Of a stretch of 64,000 bases of DNA, positions 34,141 to 45,344 are shown in pieces. The DNA lies in assembly GCA_933207985.1 (NCBI GenBank), contig OW240916.1:264294991-264358990 (forward strand). The letters are read 5' to 3'. The translations under genes were made by a program, and so were the position numbers. The first letter of the stretch is position 1. The number at the start of each line of letters is the position of its first letter. This stretch comes from Pelobates cultripes. Taxonomy: Eukaryota; Chordata; Amphibia; Anura; Pelobatidae. The notes under the pieces are model-generated. The model did not search any database. It had not been told where the DNA came from and saw nothing but the letters and a program-made list of their open reading frames with translations.

Positions 34141-36045
34141 AAAAGAAAAACATTTGGACGCCTCGCCGCTGACCATCTGGGAGGCCCACAAGTGTGTTGT
34201 CCGGGGACACCTCATTAAGGTCTGCACGCAGAGGAAGAGAGAGCATCAGAGACAACTGGCAGACCTGACCCTGAGGCTGGAGTGCAAACATAAAACAGCC
34301 CAGACGGATGACACCTACAGAGCCCTACTGGAAACTAGGAGAACTGTTAAAGACCTCCTAACACAAAAGCTACAACACACGATTCTTAAATCTGGCCGCT
34401 TCTTTTATGAATATTCGAATAAATGCGGTCGGCTCCTTGCTAGAACACTCCAGAAACAACGCCGCATGAGCCATATCACCAAAATTAAACCCAAAGAAGG
34501 CCCGGCAACCCAACTACCGGACAAAATCACGGAAGAATTCCATAAATACTACACAGACCTGTATAACCTCCAACGGAAGGACAGCCCTAATGCAGAACGA
34601 CTTAAGACCGCGAGAAGGACGGCTTATCTACAACAGCATGTGGAGAAGACCCTGAGCGACACGGAAGCGGCTGAGTTAGAGGCACCCATCACTCTCACAG
34701 AATTACAGGCAGCCCTAAAGTACTCCAAATTGAACAAAGCCCCAGGCCCGGATGGCCTACCGGTCCGTTACCTTAAGGAGTTCAGAGACGTGCTCTTGCC
34801 ACAATTTCTGAAGGGCATAAACTCCATACGAGACGGAGGCGTGGTCCCCAGAGACTCCCTAATGGCGACTGTGGCAGTAATACCGAAGGAGGGGAAGGAC
34901 CCCACGAACTGAACGATCTATAGACCAATATCCCTCCTGAATGCGGACTTGAAGCAGTTCACCAAGGTCCTGGCCACACGTCTGAGGGGGATCCTCCCGG
35001 AACTGGTGGACCCGGACCAGGTGGGCTTCATCCCTGGGAGGGAGGCGAGGGACAATACCACCATAGCATTGAATCTCATTCATGCGGCGAAGAAACGGAA
35101 ACAGCAGACCCTTCTCCTCTCCACTGACGCGGAGAAGGCGTTTGACCGCGTGGACTGGCAGTACATGACGGCCACCTTGGAGAGGATGGGGTTCGGCCCC
35201 TACCTAATGGCATGGATTACATCGCTATACACGCATCCGAGTGCCAGGATACGGATCAACGGGGCTCTATCGCCACCATTCCAGATTCGAAACGGGACGA
35301 GCCTCTCCCCCCTTCTGTTTGCCCTCTCCCTGGAGCCATTCCTGGGGGCGGTCAGACGGTACGGGGGTGTCTCGGGGTTCACCCTGAAGGGCACGACCCA
35401 TAAGATAGCAGCATACGCCGATGACATGCTATTTTTCATCAGCAATCCATTGGTGTCCCTCCCGAACCTGTTACAAGCCTTCAAGGAATATGGACAAATA
35501 TCGAATCTGAAGCTAAACACATAAGTCAGATGCAATTCTCATCTCAGCTGAGCCCGGGGCGGCCTCCCACTTACGCAGTTCTCTTTCTCCTGGTGCACGA
35601 CCAAGCTGAAATATCAAGGTATCTGGTTACTGGCGGATTTATCCCAACTATATACCCTTAATTTCGCTCCGCGTCCTGCGGAGCCTGGGGGCGGACATGC
35701 TGAGATGGTCCGGCCTGTGTGTCTCCTGGTTCGGTAGAATAAATGCTGTCAAGATGAACCTCCTCCCCTGACTGCTATATTTATTTCAAACGATACCGAT
35801 TAGCCTACCCCACACCTTCTTCGCTCAGCTGGATTGTGACATCGCTAGGTTCATATGGCGGAATCAACTGCCCAGGATCCGGAGGACACTGCTACGCAGA
35901 CCGAAGGAACATGGGGGGGGGTCACAGGGTGGAGGGAGACCGGGATCACCCCCGCTGGAGCACAAGCAGCCACCTTAGGGCGCACCAGCCCGGGCGCTAG
36001 ATTGGAGTGACTGGCAGAAGGTGGGCGCACAGAGCTCCCTCCTGC
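34141..36045 (+). pseudogene. L1 ORF2 remnant, linker to C-terminal region
   Basis: It starts in the endonuclease-RT linker (SPLTIWEAHKCVVRGHLI) and lacks the endonuclease. Then come NKAPGPDGLPVRYLKEF (about 34735), an in-frame TGA at 34910-34912, and YRPISLLNADLK, in the same frame. RT motif 1 reads DPDQVGFIPGREARDNTT (about 35010), motif A STDAEKAFDRVDW (about 35125), and motif C AYADDMLFFI with both aspartates (about 35410). A one-base loss near 35522 introduces TAA, after which another frame continues with SDAILISAEP. Later blocks are SWFGRINAVKMNLLP (with a TGA at about 35770), LYLFQTIPISLPHTFF and FIWRNQLP. The sequence degrades after HGGG near 35915. Few lesions and GC-rich codons suggest a younger copy than the other L1 remnants. 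Confidence 0.9.
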
Positions 36046-36056
36046 CAGGTACTCTG

Positions 36057-36218
36057 TGTAGCGTGGCCAAGCGGAGCAGTGCGCATCGTGGTACAGGAAC
36101 TTATGTTTCCTGTACCCGGCTGGCCTGAGAAGTGCTCACCGAGAGAGCAATTCCTGTCAGTCCGACCGGGTACAAGAGACTGAAGGTCCTGTACCACGGT
36201 TCGCTTGGCCACGCTACA
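36057..36218. repeat. Foldback element with TGTAGCGTGGCCAAGCG arms
   Basis: TGTAGCGTGGCCAAGCG (36057-36073) and CGTGGTACAGGA (36087-36098) pair with GTCCTGTACCACG (36186-36198) and CGCTTGGCCACGCTACA (36202-36218). The left arm has about 10 extra bases between its blocks. An inner pair, CCTGTACCCGG and ACCGGGTACA, nests inside. No coding content; likely a small foldback transposon. Confidence 0.8.
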
Positions 36219-36239
36219 ATAAAGGTAGGAGACACACAG

Positions 36240-36325
36240 GGGCACTATGGAAGGGAGGGGAAGGAAAACTATGGGAGGGGGGAAAATAAAACTATGGGAG
36301 GGGGGAAAAGAACATTATGGGTGGC
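36240..36325. repeat. G-rich short tandem repeat
   Basis: Three to four imperfect units of about 28 bp with the core ACTATGGGAGGGGGGAAAA. It directly follows the foldback element and may be part of the same insertion. Confidence 0.75.
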
Positions 36326-38277
36326 ACAGTTCCAGATTGCCCTGTGATTCTGAACTCATGTGCAACCACAATGTTTGCACATCCCCATGACAAGTCCTGG
36401 CAAAACACAATAAGTTGTTTTGGTGATTTTAGTGTCTGTTTAGGGACAAGTTATAGCAATTACATTGGCAATAGGCTACCATATCATTTTATTTTAAAAT
36501 GCATAAAGTCACACTTTGGTGCATTCATAGATTGTATGCACCACATCAGTAACAGTTTAAAAATATACCCCAGGCAAATCAATTCTACAGATAGCAAAAT
36601 ATAGCAGCTAGTATGATACAGAGAAAGGCAGGTTTGAGGTCTTACAGTTTTACAATTAGACTCTATAAGCAAGAATTACAGATCACAAGCATGCCTTGCA
36701 CTCACGCTGACATGTATTTGAAAGGTACAGTATATCACATCAGGCTCTCTGAATATAATGATCATGTCATGAATATCTGGGATGCCAAGATATAGTGACA
36801 CATGGACACATGGAGTGAGAGGACGGGGAGAACAAATTTGATGATCTTACCAGAATGGGAAAAAAATACAGCGTTACTTTACACTTTAACAGGGGGTACG
36901 ATTTACTTCCAGTGGTATCAACCGCAGCATTTATTCACAAAATCAAATCGTTTTAAGCAGTTTAAGCAATTTAGACCAAAATAGAGCAGTTAGAAAAAAA
37001 AATACATAATTATTTTTTTTTTATATTTTTCAGCTCAGTGGTCAGCTCAATTATGGTTCAGCCAACATAGAGTAAATGTAGGGCTATTAAAGAAATGGAA
37101 AGACTGCAAAGAATATATTCTGCTGTTACATATTGTGTTGTTATATAATTCAGTATGTGATCAGCTTTTAATATGTTCTATTGATCTATGATCTGGGACT
37201 GTAAGATAAGGGTTATCTTGCTCAACAAGCACACAATTCATGACATACAATGACCAGGTACAAAGTTTAATGAAATATAGCAATTTCAGATATAACAATT
37301 GCAATGTTCAGCGTCAATGTCCTGAGGAAGGATTGGAAGACAAGAATGGCTAATGCCTTGCCATAAATTACAATAATCAAACTGCCTGCTAATTGACACC
37401 AGTGATGCATTTATCTTTTACATCAACATGACACATATTGCCTTCTTCAAACACAAGACATGAAAAACAAGTTAATTTGTGCTTTTATGATGCGCAGTTG
37501 ATACAAGTGTATTTTGTTCTTTTCTGCTACATAAATACCAGAAATATATGTGCCTCTACTTGTGCCTAAAACAGATTTTGCTTGAGGCACAGACAAGGAA
37601 ATGCAACTTAACTACATATTTGTTTTTACTAAGTATTGAAAATGCATGAAATATTGCTGCAAACAGGACTTTTATCTATATCGTCTTTTAAAATATAAAA
37701 TGTTATTTCACAAGGTTTGTAAGGTTTTCAATATAAAACCAGCATAAACAAGGGGAAATCATGCTCTCACATGGTCTAAACTTAAAAAATACCCTCATTA
37801 AGGGGTCAGTGTGGGTACCATAAGCACTTAGCACTACTGCAATATGCATTGCTGCTTAGAGAATCGAGAGCAAATCATGTCTAAAATTGGTTTATAGCAG
37901 CAGGGATTGTAAAATTCTGTAATGATTTAAGGCAGCCCACCAGGGCAGTTAATCAGGTAGAACATAAAATTATGTGTTAAATATATATTTGTAAAATGAT
38001 CTTTTTCTTCTCTCTGGCTTTTTGGGTTTTGATTTCTATAAGTGATAATGGCTGCAGTATGGCTGCTATCAGTTCATATTTCAGTCCAAATCATCCTACG
38101 TGATGATTAGAACTACAGATAGAGAATAGCAATGCAATCTTTGCCTCTTCAGTAAGATTGGTAACTGACATTGCATCTTCTAAAATGTGTTTTCCTATGA
38201 TACAGTTATCCACAATAATAAATGTAACATTTACTAACAAAGGTATTAAAATGCACTAGTTACTTAATACCATTTAA
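36326..38277. other. AT-rich DNA, no feature recognised
   Basis: Open frames at 36317-36604, 36613-36795 and 36802-36984 are short and show no domain, splice context or codon bias. No paired repeat termini seen. Confidence 0.4.
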
Positions 38278-38865
38278 CATTAAAGACACACTATAGGAAC
38301 CAAAACAACTTTATCTTAAAGGACCACTATAGGCAACCAGATCACTTCAGCTTAATGAAGTGGTCTGGGTGCCAGGTCCATCTAGGATTAACCCTGCCTG
38401 CTGTAAACATAGCAGTTTCAGAGAAACTGCTATGTTTACCTATGGGTTAATCCAGTCTCTAGTGGCTGTCTCATTGACAGCCGCTAGAGGCGCTTCCGCG
38501 CTTCTCACTGTGATTTTCACAGTGAGAAGACGCCAGCGTCCATAGGAAAGCATTTAGAATGCTTTCCTATGGACTGACTTAATGCGCGTGCGGCTTTTGC
38601 CGCGCATACTCATTCAGCCGATGACTTCCAAAGGAGGAGGAGAGTCTCCAGCGCCGAGGGAGCCTGGCACTGGAGAAAGGTACGCGTTTATCCCCTTCCT
38701 CCCCCTTCAGTCTGGCGGGAGTGAAACCCTGAGGGTGGGGGGGGGGGACCTATTAACACTATAGTGCCAGGAAAATGAGTTAGTTTTCCTGGCACTATAG
38801 TGGTCCTTTAATAAAGCAGTTTTTTTGTTTATAGACCATGCCCCTGCAGACAAATCAGTTTGATC
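38278..38865. mobile_element. MITE terminus split by a nested insertion
   Basis: TTAAAGACACACTATAGG at 38278 starts a CACTATAG-type MITE. It is interrupted after AACTTTATC and resumes after 38811 with TAAAGCAGTTTTTTTG and ATAGACCATGCCCCTGCAG, as in the intact copy at 55307. Beyond about 38865 it diverges and the right end was not identified. Confidence 0.65.
38316..38811. mobile_element. TTAA-flanked hairpin-array MITE (488-bp core)
   Basis: TTAA at 38316-38319 and 38808-38811 flanks perfect 13-bp termini AGGACCACTATAG / CTATAGTGGTCCT. The interior is a row of hairpins: GGATTAACCC / GGGTTAATCC enclosing GTAAACATAGCAGTTT / AAACTGCTATGTTTAC (38385-38453); CTCTAGTGGCTGTC / GACAGCCGCTAGAG (38457-38488); CTTCTCACTGTGA / TCACAGTGAGAAG (38501-38529); TCCATAGGAAAGCATT / AATGCTTTCCTATGGA (38539-38573); GCGGC / GCCGC (about 38589-38602); and CACTATAGTGCCAGGAAAA / TTTTCCTGGCACTATAGTG (38757-38802). 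No coding frame. Confidence 0.92.
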
Positions 38866-40127
38866 ACCTTGTTAGACTACTATATTTTTACTTTAATCTT
38901 CCTGGCAGCCCCTCCCAATCAGGTTAACCTTTAAAGGAAGGTTTCTAATAAAGATATTTTTAAAGTTTCTGTTCGTTGTCACAGTATACTTAGCCATGGC
39001 AGCTGTGCAATGGCGTAAGCCATTCAGAGTTACAAAATGGAGCAAGACTCTACTAGTATATAATTTAATTCTAGGACTAACATCCAAGACAGAAATCATC
39101 CATCCATTCCATCCATCCCATCAGCATCCAAACATTGTCATCTAACTGCAATAGCACTTCCTATACATTCTGTATATAAAATACCTAGCACTTTTTACTA
39201 TTCCTCAAAAATCAAAACACTGAAGATCCACAGATTACAATGAATTCATTCTGCTATCATAACCTAAATGGCTAGGGGTCATATTAACTAGACAGGTACA
39301 GGATAAGGACGGGTACCCAGTTAATCCTAAAAGCCATCTGCTCATACGTACTCATATTGCTTCTTCACTAGTTACAAAAATGTAAAAAAAAAGTATAAGA
39401 TGAACAGTCAATCAGAAAATTGAGGCCAGGTGAATTCTGATAAATATCAGACACCTTATGGATATTAGAGTTGCAACATCATTCATCTTCCATAATAAGC
39501 ATAAGAATGCTGGTCAGCAGGTGGAGCTATGGCATATTAAAGTGAAGTACAGTCTGTCCTTTAGCTGTATGATTAAACAAGAAAATGTTCAATACATTTA
39601 CATATCCCCTGCATTGAGCATTACTCTTTATCCTGCAACTAGATACCTCCATGTTATCTCCCTGTCAATCATTGTTATGAGTTTTGTCCTTTGAAACTAG
39701 GAGCCAGTATAGAGAAAACATAGAGAGGAGTTGAGAAATGAAACAATGGCAGAGATTTATCAAGGTGTTGCTGGCACGTTACCATTAATATTCAGTGAAT
39801 TGTTGACAATGTTTATTAAGTCAGTCAGAATTTATTTTTTATCTGTTACTTTTTCAAAGGGTTACTCCAAGCATCATAACCACTAGGCTCACTGCAGTGG
39901 TTATGATGCTAAGAGTGCACTGGCACTGTTCCCCGTAATGACACCTAGATGATGACACCCAAATGATGGCACGCAAAAGATGCTGCCAGAAGTGGTCTAG
40001 ACCTACGGCAGCAGATGGGTTAAACTCAGTATCTGCTGCATTTCAGTGTGAAATGCTGCACATACAGACACCAGGCACCATGATCATTTTAAATACCATA
40101 AGTGATCATGGTTCTCTTTAATGCTTA
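38866..40127. other. Unassigned, with one MITE-like hairpin
   Basis: At 39858-39912, TACTCCAAGCATCATAACCAC then GTGGTTATGATGCTAAGAGTG form an inverted pair belonging to the 'CTCCAAGCACCATAAC' family also seen near 50588. The rest, including short frames at 38893-39099 and 39458-39694, is not identifiable. Confidence 0.5.
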
Positions 40128-41254
40128 ATTTTTTTTTTATTTTTTTTATTCTTAAGGATTTTTTTGTGCATGTTAATAACTGATTGCATAATGTACACTA
40201 AATAGATATCAAGGGTTTGTCCAGTTAGATATAATAAGCATATAGATACATCAGCACTTTTTTATAAGAGATATAGGACAGAAGTAGTGCAGATTTAAGT
40301 GGTTATTGTAAGAGGGGTTAAACGGATTGTGTGCACCACAGATAAGTGAGTAGCAAATTACTGTAAGTTAGAACCAACAGGAAGCACCCCAAACAGACCA
40401 GGGCTCTCTGCAAGTAGACAGAAAATAGGGATAGATGAACTGCAGGATAGATTAGGTCGGCAGGCTCTCAGTTGGGTCGTCTGCTTGAAACAGGGAAACT
40501 ACGACTCCGCTCTAAGGTTACCCTATACCCCGCTGGGGAAATCCCATGAGTAAGCCCATTAGCTCTCCTGAGTAGAGGCACACAGGCACCATTCGGGGAT
40601 CAGGTAAGTACCTTGTAGATTTCGAAAGTCCCTTCAGCAGCTCCACCGGCCAGCCCGATGATCGCTCAGATCTCACTGCCAATACCGCGATTGGTACAGT
40701 TCTGCATCCAGGCGACATTCGGGCCCAGACACATTGAAGATTGCCTTTCTTGTGCTCAAACTCAGGTCGCAGGATCTCATTACCAGTTAGGCATACAGCA
40801 GGTTCCAATAATGTCACCAGCCATGCCCAGAGGAGTGTGGACAGTTCACCTGAGCGGTACAGGACTTCAGGGGGGGTCTCTGCAGGAGTCTGAGTGGCAT
40901 GCGGCATCTGCCATCTTGTGCTTGCTTGGATTCCTGTTGTTTGCAGCAGGTATGCTGCGTCGTTATGGGAGCCTCAAGAGGGTAGACCGGAATCAAGCTC
41001 CAGAGGGGGGGAAACAGAGCACCAATTGACTGCACAGGTCAGGATCGAAAATTGTCCGCTTCTCCTCTCCCCCGGGCTCATTCCCCGGATGTCCACCTCA
41101 GAGGACATCAAACACGCTCTGGTATTACCCCTATTTATGTATGAGCACCCCAAGCTTAGTAAGGGTTGCAAAGTATTGTAAAAGCAGACTTTATGAGATT
41201 AAGTGCTGGAGCACGTACAAGATGCATCCGTCCGGCATGACAGGCCAGCCCTGC
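40128..41254 (-). mobile_element. Internally deleted L1-like element, minus strand
   Basis: The left edge is a long T-rich run (40128-40150), a reversed poly(A) tail. On the minus strand the right edge begins AAAGGGGGCAGGGCTGG, like a GC-rich L1 5' untranslated region. It leads to CACAAGATGGCAGATGCC, with an ATG at about 40909, read as the beginning of ORF1. Only a short frame follows and no RT is present, so the middle appears to be missing. CTTTAATGCTTAAT on the left and CTTTAATACTAAT on the right may be a diverged target duplication. Overlapping frames (40518-41181, both strands) look like untranslated GC-rich sequence. Confidence 0.5.
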
Positions 41255-42602
41255 CCCCTTTAATACTAATTTTTAATGTACATCAGTTGTTTGCTAATGC
41301 TGCAAATTCATTACTTGTTCTGCCACTTTTTCAGATAGAAAAGTGCTCTGATTAACTGATTAACGTTTTTCCCAGACACAGTAAATTTGGTGGTCTGCTA
41401 AAATGGAAATTTCTGTGGGGGAAATGGTGACATTTGTGATGAAGGAAAAACTGCCAGAATTTAATCATCACTCTTCAGAACACTTTGGCAGAAATCCCGC
41501 AGTGATTCTATATATCCAGCTGTGAGCCCTATCTAGACTGAGCTGGATAATGATTTAATTTGCTAAATTTGAAGCAAAATATAAACTTATCTAATTATGA
41601 ATTAAAAAAAAAAACGCAGAGCATCATGTGAAAAATAAAATGGTTAACACAAATTAGTGAGTGATTTTCAATGTGATCTGCACTGGATTTACTATCTTTA
41701 TAATAATAAATTGGGGTTTGCTTTGAATCCACTTCTCTCCTTAAACTCAGTTGATTACATCTAGTTGCTAAGACACCAGGATATTCTTCTAACAAGCCCT
41801 CATGATAACAGCTGCCTGAGGGGATATCAGCTTTATGAAGAAACATACATATTCAGGCCAACAGGTGAACATATACACTGGTTTTATTTATTTGTCCATT
41901 GTGATCTTGTATTGCATCTCCTTTCAATTCTCACATGTTATGTCGCTTATATGAGGAAATAAACCCTCAAGACAGGTTTCTCCAATCACTCTAAGAACGC
42001 TTTTAGCATTTTTTTTTTTGCCTTTTATTAAAATATTGTGTTTTAAATGCTAGACATGTATAATCTAGGCATAAATGCACTATTAAATAGATCTTAAAAA
42101 CCACAGAACAATATACAATAAAAATGTTAACACAGCAGATGAATGGCATTTTACGAGCTAGTAATGTATAAAGACTGTTTAAATGTACTGTCTGTGAACA
42201 AAAAAGTGTAAATGTTAATTTCGTTGAGTGTGGAAACACTCTATGGAGTATGATTTCTACTAAACAAAACCAGACAATCTTTTGTGCCAGAAATTAATAT
42301 TTTTTATACTTTTAATTTTTTTCCCATTGTTTATAATAGCTGAAAATGTAACCTGTATCGTCTATATTTTAAATCAGGGTAAGAGCTAGGGTTTATTTAA
42401 TCAGGGCAGGGTGCTTGAAGATGGAATTTTAGCAATTTGAAATACTATAAAATATCTGTACTTATAAATATTATATATATATATTAAGTGGCACTTCTAC
42501 AGGAAATCTTGCAAAGTGGTAATGCAAGCAAAGAAGAAAGAAATGCCTAATTAACTGCCTAGAAATGCACTCGACATTTTTTTGTGATGATGAGAACATA
42601 TG
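41255..42602. other. AT-rich DNA, no feature recognised
   Basis: Contains A/T runs (41606-41614, 42010-42020) and a short (TA)n at 42473-42484. Open frames at 41595-41962 and 42003-42239 are short and domainless. Confidence 0.4.
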
Positions 42603-42683
42603 CAGTTAGTCATAGGCGTGCGCAGCCTATTGTATTAGGGTATGCACCCTAAAGCACAAACACACGCCGCGTGTATATGTATG

Positions 42684-42721
<38 letters not shown>

Positions 42722-43429
42722 CACACACACTGCTGTGTGTGTGTGTGTGCGCGCGCTGCGTTAAGGTGGTTTGAGGGTGTTGTGTGTGTAAGGGTGCTGT
42801 GTGTGTGTGTGTGTGTAAGGGTGCTGTGTGTGAGGGTGCTGTTTGTGTGCGGGTGTTTGTTAGGGTCCTGTTAGTGTGCTGTGTTTGTTAGGGTCCTGTT
42901 AGTGTGTTGTGTGTGAGAGGGTGCTGTGTGTTTGAGGGTGCTGTGTATGTGCAAGGGTGCTGTGTGTGTGCGGGTGCAGTGTGTGTGTGGGTGCGGTGTG
43001 TCTGCTGTATGTGTGTAGGTGTTGTGTGGGTGCTGTTTGTGCTGTATGTGTGTGGGTGATTGTGGGGGGTGGAGGTGGGGGTACATTACTTAATATCCCC
43101 CCTCCCTTCTTACCTTATGTAGGGAGGGGGGATTCTTGTTCCTGCTGCTTTCCCTGGTGGTCCAGTGGAGAGTGAACTCTAGCCCCTGTGGGGATAGAGC
43201 TCACTCTCGTGAGATCTGAGTTCACTCTCGCGAGATCTCGCGAGATCTCGCGAGAGGAACCCGACGGAGCTGCTGGTTGAGCTCCCCGGGTCCTCTCCTG
43301 CCTCCCTCCATGCTGCAGTGGGGAGGAAGGCTGAGAGCAGAGCCGGTCTCACTACATAGGCGTGCCGCGGGGATTAGGGTGTGCCCAGGCACACCCAGCA
43401 CACTCCGTGCTCACGCCTATGCAGTTAGT
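42603..43429. mobile_element. hAT-like element with CATAGGCGTG termini and perfect 8-bp target duplication
   Basis: CAGTTAGT occurs at 42603-42610 and 43422-43429. Between them the element begins CATAGGCGTGCGCAGCC and ends GCTCACGCCTATG, with an inner echo CATAGGCGTGCCGCGG at 43356. The 811-bp interior has a (TA)n/(CA)n patch (42687-42730), a GTGCTGTGTGTG-rich array (42770-43070), then a GC-rich module with TCTCGCGAGA motifs (43093-43330) that is also present in the element at 46829-48879. No transposase frame. The frames at 42671-43175 reflect the TG repeat. Confidence 0.9.
43226..43255. promoter_or_regulatory. Three tandem TCTCGCGAGA motifs
   Basis: TCTCGCGAGA is repeated head to tail at 43226-43235, 43236-43245 and 43246-43255. 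A decayed version, TCTCGTGAGA, lies at 43205-43214, consistent with CpG to TpG change. In vertebrates this palindrome is a promoter element bound by BANP when unmethylated (established knowledge). Function here is unproven. Confidence 0.75.
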
Positions 43430-45264
43430 ATGAAGAATAAAAGGGAGATCCACCTTTTTCTAGTCCAAAACACTCTACACCTTGACAGTATGTTTCGTAC
43501 AGTTTTACCTTATGGTTGCATGAGTTCATACACAAGAGATTGAAAAACCCTGCTGCATGGGAAAGAAATATACTATGAATAGCAACAACAAAAAAGGAAG
43601 TGAATAGTGAAGTAGCTGGCAGCTAAAAAATAATAAAATGTACTGTACAAGGTGTAATTGATTATGATTTGGTAAACATTGTACATTATTTTCATTTAAA
43701 TATATTGAATGAAGTTATTATGGTGCAAAGTAGGACCTTGGCCTGCGGCTTACCTTCAAGAATTAAACTGTTAATTAACTGTCTAGTCCCAGAGTTTAGT
43801 CTCCACTTCCACTTGAACTGACCATGTGACTCTGATTGACTGAGAGGTTAGAATCCCACTTAAAAAAGATACATACCTTTTTAACTCCATTTTCGTGAAT
43901 GAGAAGCTATTTAAAGGGCCAGCTGATGTTCTCAGCCTATCAGCAACATCCTGTCTGAGGTTTCCTGCTTGAAGGCTCCGATGCAAATGGCAGTGGAGGG
44001 GCAGAGTTAACAGGCGTTTGGACTTAGACTTTGGGCTTAAAGCATTCATTACTGGTTTAACTCATGAACAGAAGCCTTCGTCTTGGATCTCCTTGACCCA
44101 TAACAACATCATTCTGATAAAGTTGTTATGGTGCTGGGAGTGTTCCTTCAAGTAATTGATGCCTGGCTATAGCGATAAGGTAATTAGCTGTTTGAAGGTG
44201 CTGCATGTACTGTTGGTGTTGTTTGCTATCTAAATGGCATGGTATTAATAATACATGTGGATTACAATTCTTAGATGGTTAGACAAACACTTCAACCAGC
44301 TGTAGTGGTCATGATGCCTGGAGAGTCCTGGTACCCTTTTCCCCTTAAATGTCCTTTAGCTATTAGATTGTGAAATGTTACCTTAAAGTAACACTCACAC
44401 ATTCCCATACAACTTCAGCTCAATTAAGTTGTTTAGGGGCAGGAGGGTCTGGGTGCCATCTTCCCTTCAGAGGTTAAATTGCATGCCAATAGCTTAACTC
44501 AGAACTTCCAGAGGCAAACAGTCTGTCTCCCCTTTTCGTTTCTCCTGACTGCTGTCTACTCCAGGAAAGTCTGCCTGGATGCCAGTGACAGCCACCATCA
44601 GTTTATCACAGGGCTCTTGTTGAGAGTCATAGTTATTGAGAGTAATACTGCATCCGTCCTTTTAAATATTTCTGCTGTAACCCACAAAGTACTTTAATGA
44701 CCTTTAAAGGAACACTTTGAGGTCATAAGTGACCTGCCACTGCCCCATCATAAGATGTCAAAATGTTTTAATACAGTTTGATAACTTACCTGGGTCAAGC
44801 TGATCATTTGCAGCCCCATCCAAAGTACACATACTACTCCATAGGGAAAAGCAAGGCCGACCATGCAGACAATGCCGCTTTACGTCATAAAGTTATATGG
44901 AGTATGGCTAATATTTGGTACAAGATATTTAGCTCCTATAGCTTCTGGCTGGCTAATAGAGTCTGTCTAAGTTTGTCAAGACCTGCGAAGAAGCACTACA
45001 TTAAATATGTACACAGCCGTAGGATAGCATATGCCGCATATGTTTATCGTTCTGATCTCATTAACTACCTGCTGACATCAGAAAACACATATCATCAATC
45101 CTTTTCATAGCCTCACATTTATATTTCCTTGTGCCAAAAAGGTAAAATGACTCTACCTACACAGTGAAACCCCATAGCATAATGCTGAAGGTCAGTTTTT
45201 CTCTATTAGTGTAACTTTGTCATTTGCACTTTTCGCTTGAATGCAATTTTTCTAGATAATGCTT
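43430..45264. other. Unassigned, with MITE fragments
   Basis: A MITE right end GTTATGGTGCTGGGAGTG then TTCCTTCAAG lies at 44130-44153, belonging to the family of 6369-6637; its left end may be near 43913. GGTCATGATGCCTGGAGAG (44307-44325) is another fragment. TTTAAAGGAACACTTTGAGG at 44703 starts a further one. Open frames are short and domainless. Confidence 0.45.
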
Positions 45265-45344
45265 TTAACCCCTTAAGGACATATCACATGTGTGACATGT
45301 CATGATTCCCTTTTATTCCAGACGTTTGGTCCTTAAGGGCTTAA
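45265..45344. mobile_element. 80-bp MITE, second copy
   Basis: Same length and structure as 6289-6368: TTAACCCCTTAAGGAC at left, TCCTTAAGGGCTTAA at right (one change from the perfect inverted repeat), and an interior ACATGTGTGACATGTCATGA palindrome. The two copies differ at only a handful of positions. Confidence 0.88.

Noticed and set aside
40518..41181. Cluster of 65-129 codon frames on both strands
   Set aside because: They coincide with GC-rich 5' untranslated and truncated ORF1 sequence of an L1-like element and have no domain.
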